Part shown: one piece after another, positions 25,459-35,512 of the stretch
Layout of the letters: every line of letters begins with the position of its first letter
How positions within the stretch are numbered: position 1 is the first letter of the stretch
DNA from: Alphaproteobacteria bacterium
GTDB lineage: Bacteria; Pseudomonadota; Alphaproteobacteria; Micavibrionales; Micavibrionaceae
Direction: 5' to 3'
DNA: 64,000 nucleotides
Assembly: GCA_024275825.1 (NCBI GenBank)
Contig: JAJRYK010000029.1
Location: 1 to 64,000, forward strand
Notes under the pieces: model-generated
Seen by the model: only the letters and a program-made list of their open reading frames with translations
Database searches by the model: none
What the model was told of the DNA's origin: nothing
Translations under genes and position numbers: made by a program

Positions 25459-27135
25459 CTATTCGTGGTCTTTATTCCAGTGCATTAAGCTCTGTCTTTT
25501 TGGGCTTCCCAATTCAAGAAGATCAGCTTCGATCATAAGCGGCCCTAACTGATCACCCCTTAGTTGTTCTAAATTATCAATTGTTTCAAAGAATAATGTG
25601 CGCTCTTTTGTGCTTACCCGTCCAGCTGTGAGCTTATCAAATTTACCAACATACTCATCACGGCTCCATGGTGTATCACCATAAACATGAGCATTGGCGC
25701 GGGCTTTTTCTTTCTCAAGAACCGTACCATCGGTCAAAGTAATAATCATTTTGCCACCCATCGCTTGTTCTTCCGGTTCTGTGCTATGGTAACGGCGTTC
25801 CCATTCCTCATCAAAAACTGTTTCAACCTTATTGACTAAGGCTTGTAAGTCTCTTTGTTCTTGAGTTGATAAGGCTTTGATGTCATAAGTTTTATCATTA
25901 TCCCATTCCCCTGTGCGTAATGATTGTCCGAGAGCAAACATAATGCTGTGATCCAGCGTTCCGCGCGGCGCGTGAATATCCCATTTTTCTGGGTCTCCTG
26001 AATCTGTTCCAATTACGTGGTGTGTGTGATGTGATGTTTCAAGCACAATGCTGGTAATTTGATCAACGTCAACCGTTCCATCAGGTCGCTTTGGTAGATC
26101 ATTATGCATTTCAAGGCCAGCGTCTATGGGGGCTTGTCCTTGATATTCAAAAGCATGTTCCTTTGGATAAGTTAGCATGATATTACGCAGCGGCTCGCCT
26201 TCATCAGGTAGTCTCACTTTGTACTCTGAGTTCTCGCCGCCTAGAGCGCGAACAACAATACTATCATATCCTTCATAAATAGGATTCGGGCCCTTCAAAT
26301 CCTGCATTTGTACCCAGTCAACCGCATCCAAGACAATTTGGGCGCAAATGCCGGGGACGAATTCTTTTTGTGAGCCGATATCACCTTTTCTGGATTGACG
26401 ATAAGAAACAGAGTTGTGTACAGCAAAGTTTATCGCATGATATGTTTGCTCTGTTGATAGACCAAGCATTGAGCAAAAGCCCGCGGCTGTTCCTGCTGCG
26501 ATGTGAGTCATATGATCAACTTTGTGTTCATGTAGACAAATTCCCGTTCCTTCACCTGTCCCCACTAGTGCAACGTGTACTTCGTACGCCACGACTATAC
26601 CGCGAACAAGATCTTCACCAGACAAATTAAGGTGCTGAGCCATGTTAATCAATAGAGAGATATTATCATCTGGGTGAGAATATTCAGCGGCTAAATAACA
26701 ATCGTCATGATCATCATGTCGTACAGCCGCCGCGTTAGCAAAAGCAGCCTTCAATGGGTTAAAAGTACGGTCATGTGGCAACCCATAAAGTCTAGCGCCA
26801 CCGGCACCTTCAAGAGCCATAGCTTGACTGCGTGCTGCTAAAATGGCGTCGCGGTTGAGGGCGATTGTTGCTATGCCTGCATTATCAACGAGGCGGTTTT
26901 TCACCGTGTCTCGGGCATCATCATCGATAATCACTTCCCGAGTTGCGACTTCCGCAAGGCGCCAAGACATTTCTCCTTCTCGAGCTTTTTGTTTTAACTC
27001 GGCGCGCTCGCTTTCTGATAACGCTTCATATTCTTTATTAAGTGACGCATTATCTAAACCTCTACCATTATCGAGCAAGGCTAGAGTTAAACTACGGTTG
27101 TTTTTTTCAGGTGTAATGGTGTGAATAGTGGGCAT
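25459..27135 (-). CDS. MmgE/PrpD family protein (2-methylcitrate dehydratase-like)
   Basis: MmgE/PrpD enzymes dehydrate 2-methylcitrate in propionate breakdown or related tricarboxylates. At 558 residues it is longer than most (about 450-480), with an extra charged N-terminal stretch of about 65 residues before the core starts at AEVATREVIIDD. Core landmarks: DNAGIATIAL, AAFANAAAVRHDDHDD with the active-site region, YSHPDDNISLLI, KVDHMTHIAAGTAAGFCSMLGL, and the C-terminal MGGKMIITLTDG. No prpB or prpC is nearby, so the substrate is open. It sits between parB and holA, which are usually neighbours in this cluster. Confidence 0.88.
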   Translation of the reverse strand: MPTIHTITPEKNNRSLTLALLDNGRGLDNASLNKEYEALSESERAELKQKAREGEMSWRLAEVATREVIIDDDARDTVKNRLVDNAGIATIALNRDAILAARSQAMALEGAGGARLYGLPHDRTFNPLKAAFANAAAVRHDDHDDCYLAAEYSHPDDNISLLINMAQHLNLSGEDLVRGIVVAYEVHVALVGTGEGTGICLHEHKVDHMTHIAAGTAAGFCSMLGLSTEQTYHAINFAVHNSVSYRQSRKGDIGSQKEFVPGICAQIVLDAVDWVQMQDLKGPNPIYEGYDSIVVRALGGENSEYKVRLPDEGEPLRNIMLTYPKEHAFEYQGQAPIDAGLEMHNDLPKRPDGTVDVDQITSIVLETSHHTHHVIGTDSGDPEKWDIHAPRGTLDHSIMFALGQSLRTGEWDNDKTYDIKALSTQEQRDLQALVNKVETVFDEEWERRYHSTEPEEQAMGGKMIITLTDGTVLEKEKARANAHVYGDTPWSRDEYVGKFDKLTAGRVSTKERTLFFETIDNLEQLRGDQLGPLMIEADLLELGSPKRQSLMHWNKDHE

Positions 27136-27215
27136 AATGTACTCCTACGCAGATGGTTTATGAAATTCGAAGAATAAGCACTATGACATGGCGAAACACA
27201 ATGCAAGGATAAACT

Positions 27216-28235
27216 TTAACCCCGCATCGTGCTAATCCCAAGCACCACCTGCGCACAGAGCGTTTCGACTGGCATGCCGGTGGTTTTGCATTGGGCTTCT
27301 AGCGCTAATAGGCGGGCTAGAACTTTGTCCAGACTTGGCAGGCGCCAGCGTTCGGCTTGTGTGCGGAAGGCATTTTGTTGTTTAAAAAAGATCGGTGGGG
27401 TGAGTTTTTTCATCGCTATATCGGCCATTTCGCCGCCCTCCATTCGCGCTTTGGTGGCATGCAGGCGGCGGAAGTGATTTTGCAGGCTCCGTACAATCAC
27501 AATGAAGTTTACATCTTCATCGAGCAGTTTATTATAGGTTTTTAGCGCTTTTGCACTCTGATTGCCCGCAACGCTATAGACCAGATCATCCAGCCCCTGT
27601 GCGCCGGCTTCGCCGCAGCAGGCCTGTACATCGCCCAAAGATACCGGCGCGGGATCGCCGTGTTTATAGGTGATAATCTTCTCCAGTTCGCTGCGCACCT
27701 TTTGCCGATTACCGGAAATATTCACCGCTAGCCATCCGACCGCATCGCCATCAATGTCTAGCTGGGCTTCTTGCATAGAGCCGCGGATCAGCTTGGATAA
27801 ATCACGTTCATCTTCAACATAGCAGGGCACGGCCGCAGCATTCTTGGCACCTTCACACAGTTTGCGCAAGGATGAGCGCGGGCCCAAATCGCCAGCCTCC
27901 AAGATAATCAGCGCTTGTTCATTGGGCGCCTCTAAATAGGTTTTCAGTAGAGATGTTAATTTGTCGCTCGCGCCCTCGACGCGGATCAGCCGATCACCGC
28001 CCATCATCGATATGGCGCAGGCTTCATCGGAAAGTCGCGCCGGATCGTCCGCTAAAATATCGATCGAGAGCGTCACGGCATTGAACGGATCATTAATATC
28101 CGCCACCACGCTCTGACCCATCGTTTTCGCACGTTCGCGCATCAATCCGTTATCCGGCCCGTAGACCAGGATAACCCGCGCAGCTTTGCTGGGGCTTTTA
28201 ACGAACGGCTCAATCTCATTCCATTTGAGTTTCAT
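27216..28235 (-). CDS. holA: DNA polymerase III delta subunit
   Basis: Clamp-loader wrench that opens the sliding clamp. About 339 residues from the ATG at 28235 (MKLKWNEIEPF); the upstream ATG at 28253 adds six residues. Features: VILVYGPDNGLMRERA, the SMMGGDRLIRVEGA strand and LILEAGDLGPRSSLRK, YVEDERDLSKLI, and the helical C-terminal collar. In alphaproteobacteria it follows lptE and leuS on one strand; here lptE is 3 kb away because of inserted glutathione genes. Confidence 0.9.
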   Translation of the reverse strand: MKLKWNEIEPFVKSPSKAARVILVYGPDNGLMRERAKTMGQSVVADINDPFNAVTLSIDILADDPARLSDEACAISMMGGDRLIRVEGASDKLTSLLKTYLEAPNEQALIILEAGDLGPRSSLRKLCEGAKNAAAVPCYVEDERDLSKLIRGSMQEAQLDIDGDAVGWLAVNISGNRQKVRSELEKIITYKHGDPAPVSLGDVQACCGEAGAQGLDDLVYSVAGNQSAKALKTYNKLLDEDVNFIVIVRSLQNHFRRLHATKARMEGGEMADIAMKKLTPPIFFKQQNAFRTQAERWRLPSLDKVLARLLALEAQCKTTGMPVETLCAQVVLGISTMRG

Positions 28236-28323
28236 AAAACCATCGTAAAACAATTCCCGCGCCCGTCAATTGGAATGCGCAAATTCTCTTGTTTAATCAC
28301 CATGCGTGCCTATATTAAGTTTC

Positions 28324-29259
28324 ATGAAAATAGCATTTCAAATGGAACCGATGGACGAGCCGGTGAAGGGCGAGAGTCATACGCTTATCTTGATGGAGGA
28401 GGCGTGTTGGCGCGGGTTTGAGGTTTATCATTATCATCCAGATGATGTGTTTCTCAATAATGAGGGTGTATTTGCGAAGGCTGCGCGGGTTCATGTTGAC
28501 CTGAGCAAAGATAAGCATTTCACGCTCAACGCATATGAAACAACGGATTTAAGCGAAATGAGTGTGGTTTTGTTTCGGCAAGACCCTCCTTATGATATGC
28601 GCTATGTGACGAATACATTTTTGCTGGATAATTTGAAAAGCGCCGGCGTTTTGTTTGTGAATGATCCGTACTGGATTCGCAACATGTCGGACAAGCTTTC
28701 AGGTTTTGAGTTTAAAGAGTATCTACCACCAATTCTCGTTGGGCGCGATCTCGATGAAATCGAAGCCTTTTTGATCGCGCATAAAGAGGTGGTGATTAAA
28801 CCGCTTTATAGCTTTCACGGTTACGGCATTACCAAATCGTTTTGTATGGACGAGATTAAAAAGGTAGTCGAAAAATCGCCTGTGCCGTTTATGTTCCAGC
28901 CGTTTTTACCAGAAGCTTTTGACGGCACAAAGCGGATTTTGTTTTTTGATGGCGAGGTTGTTGGTGCGATTAAATCTGTGCCGCCTGTCAGTAAGGAAGA
29001 TTTCCGTATCTTCCGTGAAAGCACCGATATTGCGTGCGACATCACGGAAGAAGAGTTGGAAATGTGCGCAAAAATGAGCCCGGTATTCAAAGAGCGCGGT
29101 CTTATTTTCGCCGGCGTTGATCTGATTGGAAAATATTTAATCGAAATTAATGCAGGATCGGTCGGGAGTCTTGTGCGCTTTAACGAAGTCTATGGTGGAC
29201 AGTGGGAAGCTAAGCTCTGGGACGTTATTGAGCGCAAAGTTAGCGCAAAAAGCCCTTAA
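28324..29259 (+). CDS. gshB: Glutathione synthetase-like ATP-grasp enzyme
   Basis: Would ligate glycine to gamma-glutamylcysteine. The ATG at 28324 (MKIAFQMEP) is chosen; upstream in frame there is only a GTG. About 311 residues with the GshB N-domain (LFRQDPPYDMRYVTNTFLLD), the ATP-grasp lysine stretch VVIKPLYSFHGYGI, and the metal-binding carboxylates in FAGVDLIGKYLIEINAGS. The final motif reads INAGSVGSL rather than the usual INVTSPT, so specificity may differ. It is convergent with the ligase-like gene and the stops overlap by 20 bases. Confidence 0.8.
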   Translation: MKIAFQMEPMDEPVKGESHTLILMEEACWRGFEVYHYHPDDVFLNNEGVFAKAARVHVDLSKDKHFTLNAYETTDLSEMSVVLFRQDPPYDMRYVTNTFLLDNLKSAGVLFVNDPYWIRNMSDKLSGFEFKEYLPPILVGRDLDEIEAFLIAHKEVVIKPLYSFHGYGITKSFCMDEIKKVVEKSPVPFMFQPFLPEAFDGTKRILFFDGEVVGAIKSVPPVSKEDFRIFRESTDIACDITEEELEMCAKMSPVFKERGLIFAGVDLIGKYLIEINAGSVGSLVRFNEVYGGQWEAKLWDVIERKVSAKSP

Positions 29260-30757
29260 TAATATCCTTGGTAAAATCAGCACATTGATACGCACTAATT
29301 AATTCTGGATGCGTACTTGTCAAGTCGGGCAGGGCGCGCATATAGGATTTTTGTTGCTCCAGACTTTCAAAAATCTCTCTGTTGACCAGCCAGTCTGGGC
29401 GCCCTTCGGTCAGAATATGCATCAGTGGCGCGCTGTATTTTTGCAGCACAGAATCCTGCAAACAGTGCTGAATAACGTCAGAAAAAGCGTGCGCGAAATC
29501 TTTGACAGTCTTGTTGCCAAAGGGCAGATCATAATAGCGTCCGTCGTGATGATGTGCGGCTTCGAAATTCTGTTCGAGCAGCGCGCGGGCGCTCTCAAGA
29601 TCGCAAAGATTAATGCCAAAATCTTTCGTTAACTCATTGATATTGCTGTAAAAATTATTGCAGTAGGAGAGCAGATAGCTAAGAATAGATCCCGTCACAC
29701 GTTGATGTTGTAGGCCGGAGCAGAACAGGCTGCTGATCTCCGCCCGGTGGCCAAATAATGTGCCTTCTTCATTGCGAATCTCTGAAATATTCGTCGTGCG
29801 TCGCCAGCTTTCGCTTTGTGCCTGACGGTAATTGAGTAAATTTTGCGGACCGTATCCTTGATTTTCAAGCCCTGAAAAGCTCGCCCATACGCCTTCCGGC
29901 AATTTTTCCAAAATGCCATTGTTATCAAAGCACGCAAATAAATGTTTGTTATTCATCGTGTACTCAATATGCGCATCGATCAGCTCTTCGCCACTTTTGG
30001 CAGTGAAGTAAAAATCAGGAATGCCGCCATTACGTCCGCGGCGGTTTAGAATTTTTGTGCGTGGCGATCCATTGATTTTCGAACCTTCATAAAACCCGGC
30101 ATCAGCCTCAGTGGTCAAAATCATAAAGGGCTCAAGCGCAACACTCAGGCGGATAATCTGTAGCAAATGTTCAGGGTCGCGGTACGAGACAGAGACTTGA
30201 ATGCTCGGATCTAGAAATGATTCAAAGGCGCTGACCATGTCGCTGCGCGGGGGAATCCAGAATGTGATATAGCGATCATTATGTGTTAAATGATGCTGCG
30301 CCGGCGCTATGTGCGGGAAATACCCAAACGGGCTTGGAAGCGCGCCACGTTCCAGCCCCAAATTCCATAATTCATCAAAGCGGCGGTTCATTTGTGTAAT
30401 AAGGTCACTAAAGTCACCTTTTGCAAAGGGGTCAGTCAAAATCTCCAGCGTGCTGGCGCTGGGTTCGTGGTTGATTACAATGGCTTTTTGTCGGCCCTCG
30501 CAGATAAAGCGTTTACTCTCTTCTTCGCTCAGCGGCGCCAGCGTTTCACTGTTATAAAGATTAAGCTCCAGCTCCATTCCGATCTTAGATACTGGCCCGC
30601 CGGGCAAATCAGGATTGCTCAGTGCGCCCTCATAGAGCGCTCTAACATCGTCTTTTGTGCTCACCGGCCAGTTTTGGGATTGTGTTTGGATAACAGACAT
30701 TGCGTTAATATAGCATTGCCAGGCTTTGAGGAAAGGGGCAAAGAAATTTTTTGACAT
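29240..30757 (-). CDS. Glutamate-cysteine ligase-like protein (GCS2/carboxylate-amine ligase superfamily)
   Basis: Probable first step of glutathione synthesis, judged from the fold signature and its partner. Up to 505 residues. IGMELELNLYN carries the paired metal-binding Glu of the superfamily; later blocks are SASTLEILTDPF, SVSYRDPEHLLQIIRLSVALEPF, GRNGGIPDFYF and FGHRAEISSLF. Not closely like E. coli GshA. The start could be the ATG at 30700 (MSVIQTQ); neither has a clear ribosome site. Convergent with the glutathione synthetase-like gene. Confidence 0.72.
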   Translation of the reverse strand: MSKNFFAPFLKAWQCYINAMSVIQTQSQNWPVSTKDDVRALYEGALSNPDLPGGPVSKIGMELELNLYNSETLAPLSEEESKRFICEGRQKAIVINHEPSASTLEILTDPFAKGDFSDLITQMNRRFDELWNLGLERGALPSPFGYFPHIAPAQHHLTHNDRYITFWIPPRSDMVSAFESFLDPSIQVSVSYRDPEHLLQIIRLSVALEPFMILTTEADAGFYEGSKINGSPRTKILNRRGRNGGIPDFYFTAKSGEELIDAHIEYTMNNKHLFACFDNNGILEKLPEGVWASFSGLENQGYGPQNLLNYRQAQSESWRRTTNISEIRNEEGTLFGHRAEISSLFCSGLQHQRVTGSILSYLLSYCNNFYSNINELTKDFGINLCDLESARALLEQNFEAAHHHDGRYYDLPFGNKTVKDFAHAFSDVIQHCLQDSVLQKYSAPLMHILTEGRPDWLVNREIFESLEQQKSYMRALPDLTSTHPELISAYQCADFTKDIIKGFLR

Positions 30758-31007
30758 TCTTTCATAAGAGGGGTAATCATTATTTGTTGCTTCACAGTAA
30801 TCGCGGCATTTGATGGTCTAGCTTGCACCGCGTTACCAATGCTAAAGCGCCATGGCTTAAGCTCTTATCTCAAGAGCTTCCGCTGTGGTCTCCATACTTG
30901 GACACCGCGCGGAATATTGAGCAGAAACCTTCTCTTATATTTTCCAGACGGTATTAAACATGAACCTGTCGCTTATATTGAGCGGCGCTTAAATATATGA
31001 GGAAAAA

Positions 31008-31265
31008 ATGGAAACAACAGTAAAACGAGAAGCCGTAATTGTGCGTCCTGAATATGGTCAACGCGGGGAAGCTTTTCTTGCTCTTAATGATACCTATAGA
31101 GAAGATGATGGCCCTTTAATATTCAATAGAGCGGGCATGGTTCCCATTCCAAAGGTGAGTGAAGATAGGGACGCAGATGTTAAGGCAATGAAAAAGCTGG
31201 AAAGCATTTCAGAGGCTTGGGAGGCGCGTGGTGTTTTGCCTTCTGTACCTACGGTGGGCCGCTAA
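31008..31265 (+). CDS. Small hypothetical protein, 85 residues
   Basis: Unknown family, but a good ribosome site (GAGGAAAAA directly before the ATG). Charged, soluble, with IVRPEYGQRGEAFLAL and a C-terminal helix around KAMKKLESISEAWEARG. Its last four bases overlap the end of lptE on the other strand. The 250 bases upstream contain a hairpin AAGCTCTT/AAGAGCTT near 30860-30881 and no gene. Confidence 0.6.
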   Translation: METTVKREAVIVRPEYGQRGEAFLALNDTYREDDGPLIFNRAGMVPIPKVSEDRDADVKAMKKLESISEAWEARGVLPSVPTVGR

Positions 31266-31759
31266 CCCCGCTTAAAATACAGCCCAACCTGTTGCTCAAT
31301 TTGCCGCGCTAAATCGTTAATGGCATTCAGGCGTGTGCTGTCTTTGGACACGCGCGTTGCGAATTCTCCGGCCAGAATATTGTAGCTGGCGATGGTTTGC
31401 AGGCTGCGTTCTAGGACGGTTTCCCCTGTATGATTGTCTTTTAAGCTAATAGAGGTGTTCAGCCTTAACTGTCCGCGCGTTGCATCATCATTTTTGGTAA
31501 TATCCAGCTTTGATGTGCTTTCCTGAATTGGTTTTATGCTTAGCGTGTAAAGTGCGTTTACTGGCCGCCCCTCGCGATAAAAGCGATCAATCAGCGCATT
31601 GCGCAGGATTTGTCCTTTGCGGTCTGGAATATTACTGATCTCAATTTGTGCCAGCGTTTCTTCGACACCGGTCGCTGTATATTTATTCACCCCATAAACC
31701 GGATGAAATCCGCAGGCGGTGAGGAGGAGGATAGAAAAGAGCGTTAAAAATTTATTCAT
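31262..31759 (-). CDS. lptE: LPS-assembly lipoprotein LptE
   Basis: Partner of the outer-membrane LptD translocon that inserts lipopolysaccharide. The 165-residue protein has a signal with lipobox LLTAC (Cys 16) followed by GFHPVYG, the alphaproteobacterial LptE landmark, then strands including [21 protein letters not shown]. Overlaps leuS by four bases, as is usual in this cluster (leuS-lptE-holA). Confidence 0.92.
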   Translation of the reverse strand: MNKFLTLFSILLLTACGFHPVYGVNKYTATGVEETLAQIEISNIPDRKGQILRNALIDRFYREGRPVNALYTLSIKPIQESTSKLDITKNDDATRGQLRLNTSISLKDNHTGETVLERSLQTIASYNILAGEFATRVSKDSTRLNAINDLARQIEQQVGLYFKRG

Positions 31760-34302
31760 GCCACCACCATATTCACAACTCTGCCAGGCACATAGATGAA
31801 TTTACGCATCTTTTTGCCTTCAATGAATTTTTGTACATTATCTTGCGCCAGCGCTGCGGCCTTTGCTTCTTCTTCGCTGGCATCGGGGGCGAGGTCTATG
31901 CTGGCGCGCACCTTGCCATTAACCTGCACGCCGAGCGTTACAATATCGGTGGTTAATAGAGTCTCATCGGCGTTCGGCCATAACTGTTCCACCAGCATTG
32001 TCTTGTGCCCCATCATCTGCCAAAGCTCCTCTGCCAAGTGCGGCATCATGGGGTTGATCAGGATGATAAAGCTTTCCAGCGCTTCACGCATAACGGCATC
32101 GCGTTCTTTATAACCAGTAATTGCATTCGAAAATTCCCGCATGCGCGCGACCGCTTTGTTCATGTGGAAGTTTTCAATATCTTCCGCAATGCCGATGATC
32201 GATTTATGCGTCATCCGGCGCAGCTCTCCAGCGGCATCATCGAGGTCTCCAGAAATTTCTGTACCAACGGGCGGTAGAGATTCCTTCATCTCTCCCACCA
32301 TCCGGTGCAGCTTATTGATGAATCTCCACGCACCCTCAATCCCGCTTTCCGTCCATTCCAGATCCCGCTCCGGCGGGCTGTCAGACAGGATGAACAGGCG
32401 CGCTGCATCGGCGCCATAGGCATCCATGATGTCTTCCGGGTCGACGACATTTTTCTTCGATTTCGACATTTTAATCGTTGGGCCGACTGTGATCGCGGAG
32501 TTATCATCCATCGCGTCATAATCGGCGGGCGTTATCCATTTGCCATCGGCGTTCGTATAGGTCTCATGCGTGACCATCCCTTGTGTGAATAGGCCGGTAA
32601 AGGGCTCGCTGGTCTCGATCAGCCCGCAATCACGCATCGCCTTGGTGAAAAAGCGCGCATAAAGCAGGTGCAAAACAGCATGCTCCACGCCACCAATATA
32701 TTGCTCCACCCCGCCGCCAGCAGGCATCCAGTAATTGGCCTTGTCTTTAGATAGCGGCAAGCTTTCATTTTTTGGGTCGCAATAGCGGAATTGATACCAG
32801 CTACTCTCGAAGAACGTATCAAATGTATCGGTTTCGCGGGTTGCATCATTGCCGCATGATGGGCAGAGGACATTTTTCCAAGTCGGATGATGCGCCAGCG
32901 GATTGCCGGGTTTATCAAAGCTCACATCTTCGGGCAGGGTTACTGGCAGCTGATCTTCGGGAACGGGTACCGCGCCGCACCCCGCGCCATTTCCTTGGTC
33001 ACAATAAATAATCGGAATCGGGCATCCCCAATAGCGTTGGCGAGAGATTCCCCAATCGCGCAGGCGGTATTGTGTTGTGCCAAACCCAGTGTCGCCGTCT
33101 TCGCATTTTTTAATGACGGCATCTTTGGCGGTTTCGGTGTCTAATCCATCCAGCCATTGGGAGTTAATGTTCTTGCCGGGTTCGCTATAGGCGTCTTTTA
33201 AAGGCAAGTCATAGTCGCCATCAATAACGGGCAAAATTTCTAACCCGTATTTGCTCGCAAAATCAAAGTCGCGCTGGTCATGCGCAGGGACACCAAAGAC
33301 TGCGCCGGTGCCGTAATCCATCAAAATAAAGTTCGCAATATAGACGGGAACTTCGCGCCCTAATAATGGGTGTGTTGCTTTATAGCTTGTATCAAAGCCC
33401 AGCTTATCCGCTTGTGCGATCGCTTCTTCCGATGTGCCGGTGGATTGGCATTCTTTCAGGAAATCCTCAAAGCCATTCTTGCCACCGGCCAGTTTTTCAC
33501 TCATCGGATGGTCGGGCGCTAGCGCGAGGAAAGATGCGCCAAAAAGCGTATCAGGCCGCGTGGTGTAGACTTCAATCTGCTCATCGCTATCAACCAGGTC
33601 CCACTTAAATTGCAGCCCGCTGGATTTTCCAATCCAGTTTTTTTGCATGATTCGCACTTTTTCCGGCCAGCCGGGTAGATTGTCCAGCCCGTCCAGCAGT
33701 TCCTCAGCGTAATCGGTAATCTTCAAAAACCATTGGTTCAGGGTGCGGCGCTCTACGGGCGCGCCGGTGCGCCAGCCCTTGCCGTTAATCACCTGCTCAT
33801 TAGCCAGCACGGTGTTATCTACCGGGTCCCAATTCACCACCGATTCTTTGCGGTATGCGATGCCGCGCGCCAGAAAATCGAGAAACATTTTCTGTTCATG
33901 CCGGTAATAATCTGGATCACAAGTCGCAAATTCCCGGCTCCAATCAATCGATAGCCCCATGGGCTGAAGCTGGGTGCGCATAATGTCGATATTGGCATGT
34001 GTCCACTCACCGGGATGGCGGTTGTTTTCAATCGCGGCGTTTTCGGCCGGCAGTCCAAATGCATCCCAGCCCATCGGGTGCATGACATTAAAGCCCCGTG
34101 CATTTTTATAGCGCGCCACAACATCGCCCAGCGTATAGTTGCGCACATGCCCAACATGGATGCGGCCAGATGGATAGGGAAACATTTCCAACACGTAATA
34201 TTTTGGCTTATCGCTAGATTCATCAACGCTAAACACATTGGCCTTCGCCCACGCAGCGCGCCATTTTTCTTCGGTTTCCCGGATATTGTATTTTTCGCTC
34301 AT
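31756..34302 (-). CDS. leuS: Leucyl-tRNA synthetase
   Basis: Charges tRNA-Leu. The 848-residue protein has the class I HIGH-type motif HVGHVRNY near residue 50, a CP1 editing domain with [12 protein letters not shown], the zinc-type segment around [10 protein letters not shown] and [19 protein letters not shown], and the anticodon-binding and C-terminal domains ending in [10 protein letters not shown]. It is the start of the leuS-lptE pair; DUF3576 upstream follows the usual order. Confidence 0.98.
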   Translation of the reverse strand: MSEKYNIRETEEKWRAAWAKANVFSVDESSDKPKYYVLEMFPYPSGRIHVGHVRNYTLGDVVARYKNARGFNVMHPMGWDAFGLPAENAAIENNRHPGEWTHANIDIMRTQLQPMGLSIDWSREFATCDPDYYRHEQKMFLDFLARGIAYRKESVVNWDPVDNTVLANEQVINGKGWRTGAPVERRTLNQWFLKITDYAEELLDGLDNLPGWPEKVRIMQKNWIGKSSGLQFKWDLVDSDEQIEVYTTRPDTLFGASFLALAPDHPMSEKLAGGKNGFEDFLKECQSTGTSEEAIAQADKLGFDTSYKATHPLLGREVPVYIANFILMDYGTGAVFGVPAHDQRDFDFASKYGLEILPVIDGDYDLPLKDAYSEPGKNINSQWLDGLDTETAKDAVIKKCEDGDTGFGTTQYRLRDWGISRQRYWGCPIPIIYCDQGNGAGCGAVPVPEDQLPVTLPEDVSFDKPGNPLAHHPTWKNVLCPSCGNDATRETDTFDTFFESSWYQFRYCDPKNESLPLSKDKANYWMPAGGGVEQYIGGVEHAVLHLLYARFFTKAMRDCGLIETSEPFTGLFTQGMVTHETYTNADGKWITPADYDAMDDNSAITVGPTIKMSKSKKNVVDPEDIMDAYGADAARLFILSDSPPERDLEWTESGIEGAWRFINKLHRMVGEMKESLPPVGTEISGDLDDAAGELRRMTHKSIIGIAEDIENFHMNKAVARMREFSNAITGYKERDAVMREALESFIILINPMMPHLAEELWQMMGHKTMLVEQLWPNADETLLTTDIVTLGVQVNGKVRASIDLAPDASEEEAKAAALAQDNVQKFIEGKKMRKFIYVPGRVVNMVVA

Positions 34303-34433
34303 GCATTACGGAATAGCGGAAAAAAAGGGGGGCGGCAAGGGGGGGCGATGTCTGGAAGATATAAATTTTTGTTGCGTGAGGGATTTAAACGCGCTATTTA
34401 AGATATGACAATTCACTAGAGAAGGGTTTTTAC

Positions 34434-34664
34434 ATGTCGTCATTTTCACAACAAAGAGTTTTAGCTGAAGCATTGGGCAGGGCGGATGGAGGGGGCTCTG
34501 CGCAAGGTGGGGGCAATAACCGCCCGGATTCGCAAGTGCTTTTGGAAGATCAAGGTATGGGCATAGATTCTGGCGCTTATTCACCATCGGCATCATCAAA
34601 GCCTGTGTCCTTAACGTCTGAACAAATAGAAAATGATTGGGAATCAGGATGGCATATTTGCTAA
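34434..34664 (+). CDS. Small hypothetical protein, 76 residues
   Basis: Unknown. AGAAGGG lies seven bases before the ATG. The product is Ser/Gly/Gln-rich and probably disordered, ending in NDWESGWHIC. It sits between leuS and the DUF3576 gene and is convergent with the latter (stop two bases before its end). Confidence 0.45.
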   Translation: MSSFSQQRVLAEALGRADGGGSAQGGGNNRPDSQVLLEDQGMGIDSGAYSPSASSKPVSLTSEQIENDWESGWHIC

Positions 34665-34667
34665 GTG

Positions 34668-35216
34668 CTATTCCGCCAATTTCACCACGCGCAGCTGACG
34701 TGCTCGTGTCAAAATAGCATCCTCTAGCTCACGCGCCGTTTCTGGTGCGGTTTCGCTATCTACCCAATTGCTGCCCTTTTTCACCTGCTTAAATACACGC
34801 ACCCGCACGCCATCGGAGCGCAGCTCGCGCCCCAGAATAAACACATTGAGCTTAAAGCGCTCTTTGGGCGCTTCTTCCGCCGTATACCAATCGGTCAAAA
34901 TCACCCCGCCAAACGGATCCGCGCTGGCCAGTGGCATGAACGATACGGTGTCCAAAGACGCACGCCACAGGAAGCTGTTCACATCAATGCCGTTATCACC
35001 GGCGCTATTGTCACGACGACCTTTGCCGCCAAAGATGCTAAAGCCGTCTTTGCCCAGAACGCTTTCTTTCTTGCCGTAGATATCCTCACCCGTAATATTG
35101 CGGTCATAGCCAGAGGGGTATTTGGCCTCGGTCTTAATTCCATCCGCACAGCCCGTAAGCAGCAAGGCTCCGGCGGCGATAGACAGGCCAAGGGCATATC
35201 GAGGGCGTTTCATCAT
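34668..35216 (-). CDS. DUF3576 family lipoprotein
   Basis: About 182 residues from the ATG at 35216 (a longer frame starts at 35231). A signal with lipobox LLTGC is followed by DGIKTEAKYP, the segment SFLWRASLDTVSFMPLASADPFGGVILTDWY, which is diagnostic of DUF3576, and VFKQVKKGSNWVDSETAP. Predicted outer-membrane or periplasmic lipoprotein of unknown role, normally upstream of leuS in alphaproteobacteria. Confidence 0.9.
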   Translation of the reverse strand: MMKRPRYALGLSIAAGALLLTGCADGIKTEAKYPSGYDRNITGEDIYGKKESVLGKDGFSIFGGKGRRDNSAGDNGIDVNSFLWRASLDTVSFMPLASADPFGGVILTDWYTAEEAPKERFKLNVFILGRELRSDGVRVRVFKQVKKGSNWVDSETAPETARELEDAILTRARQLRVVKLAE

Positions 35217-35437
35217 GATGTGTATTCTCACTTTAATGTTACTCTATATATAGCTTAATTAGCACGAGGCAGTCCGCGCGGCAAGCATTGAGCGCGCCTG
35301 TGCCCCCCTAAAAGCCCCTGTTGCAATTTTGCCACAGGTCCAAGAAAAATGTGACATCTTTGCTGAAATGCCGTTGAAAACAACCCCAAATACAGGCTTA
35401 GTAAGGGGGTCTTTTAGCAATAAAGGGCACAAACCCG

Positions 35438-35472
35438 CGGCGCTCCCGTTATTCTTAATGATAAGAGCGCCG
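35438..35472 (+). promoter_or_regulatory. Stem-loop in the porin leader
   Basis: CGGCGCTC (35438-35445) and GAGCGCCG (35465-35472) form a perfect 8-base stem, with an inner TTAT/ATAA pair possible. It lies about 40 bases before the porin start, with no T-run, so it is more likely a 5' stabiliser or regulatory fold than a terminator. Confidence 0.45.
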
Positions 35473-35512
35473 TTATTCAACTCGAAATTGTTCAATATTG
35501 GAGGAACGATTA

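Noticed and set aside
30758-31007. tRNA-like or riboswitch-like fold in the gap before the small ORF
   Set aside because: Only a short AAGCTCTT/AAGAGCTT hairpin; no cloverleaf, no conserved tRNA boxes.
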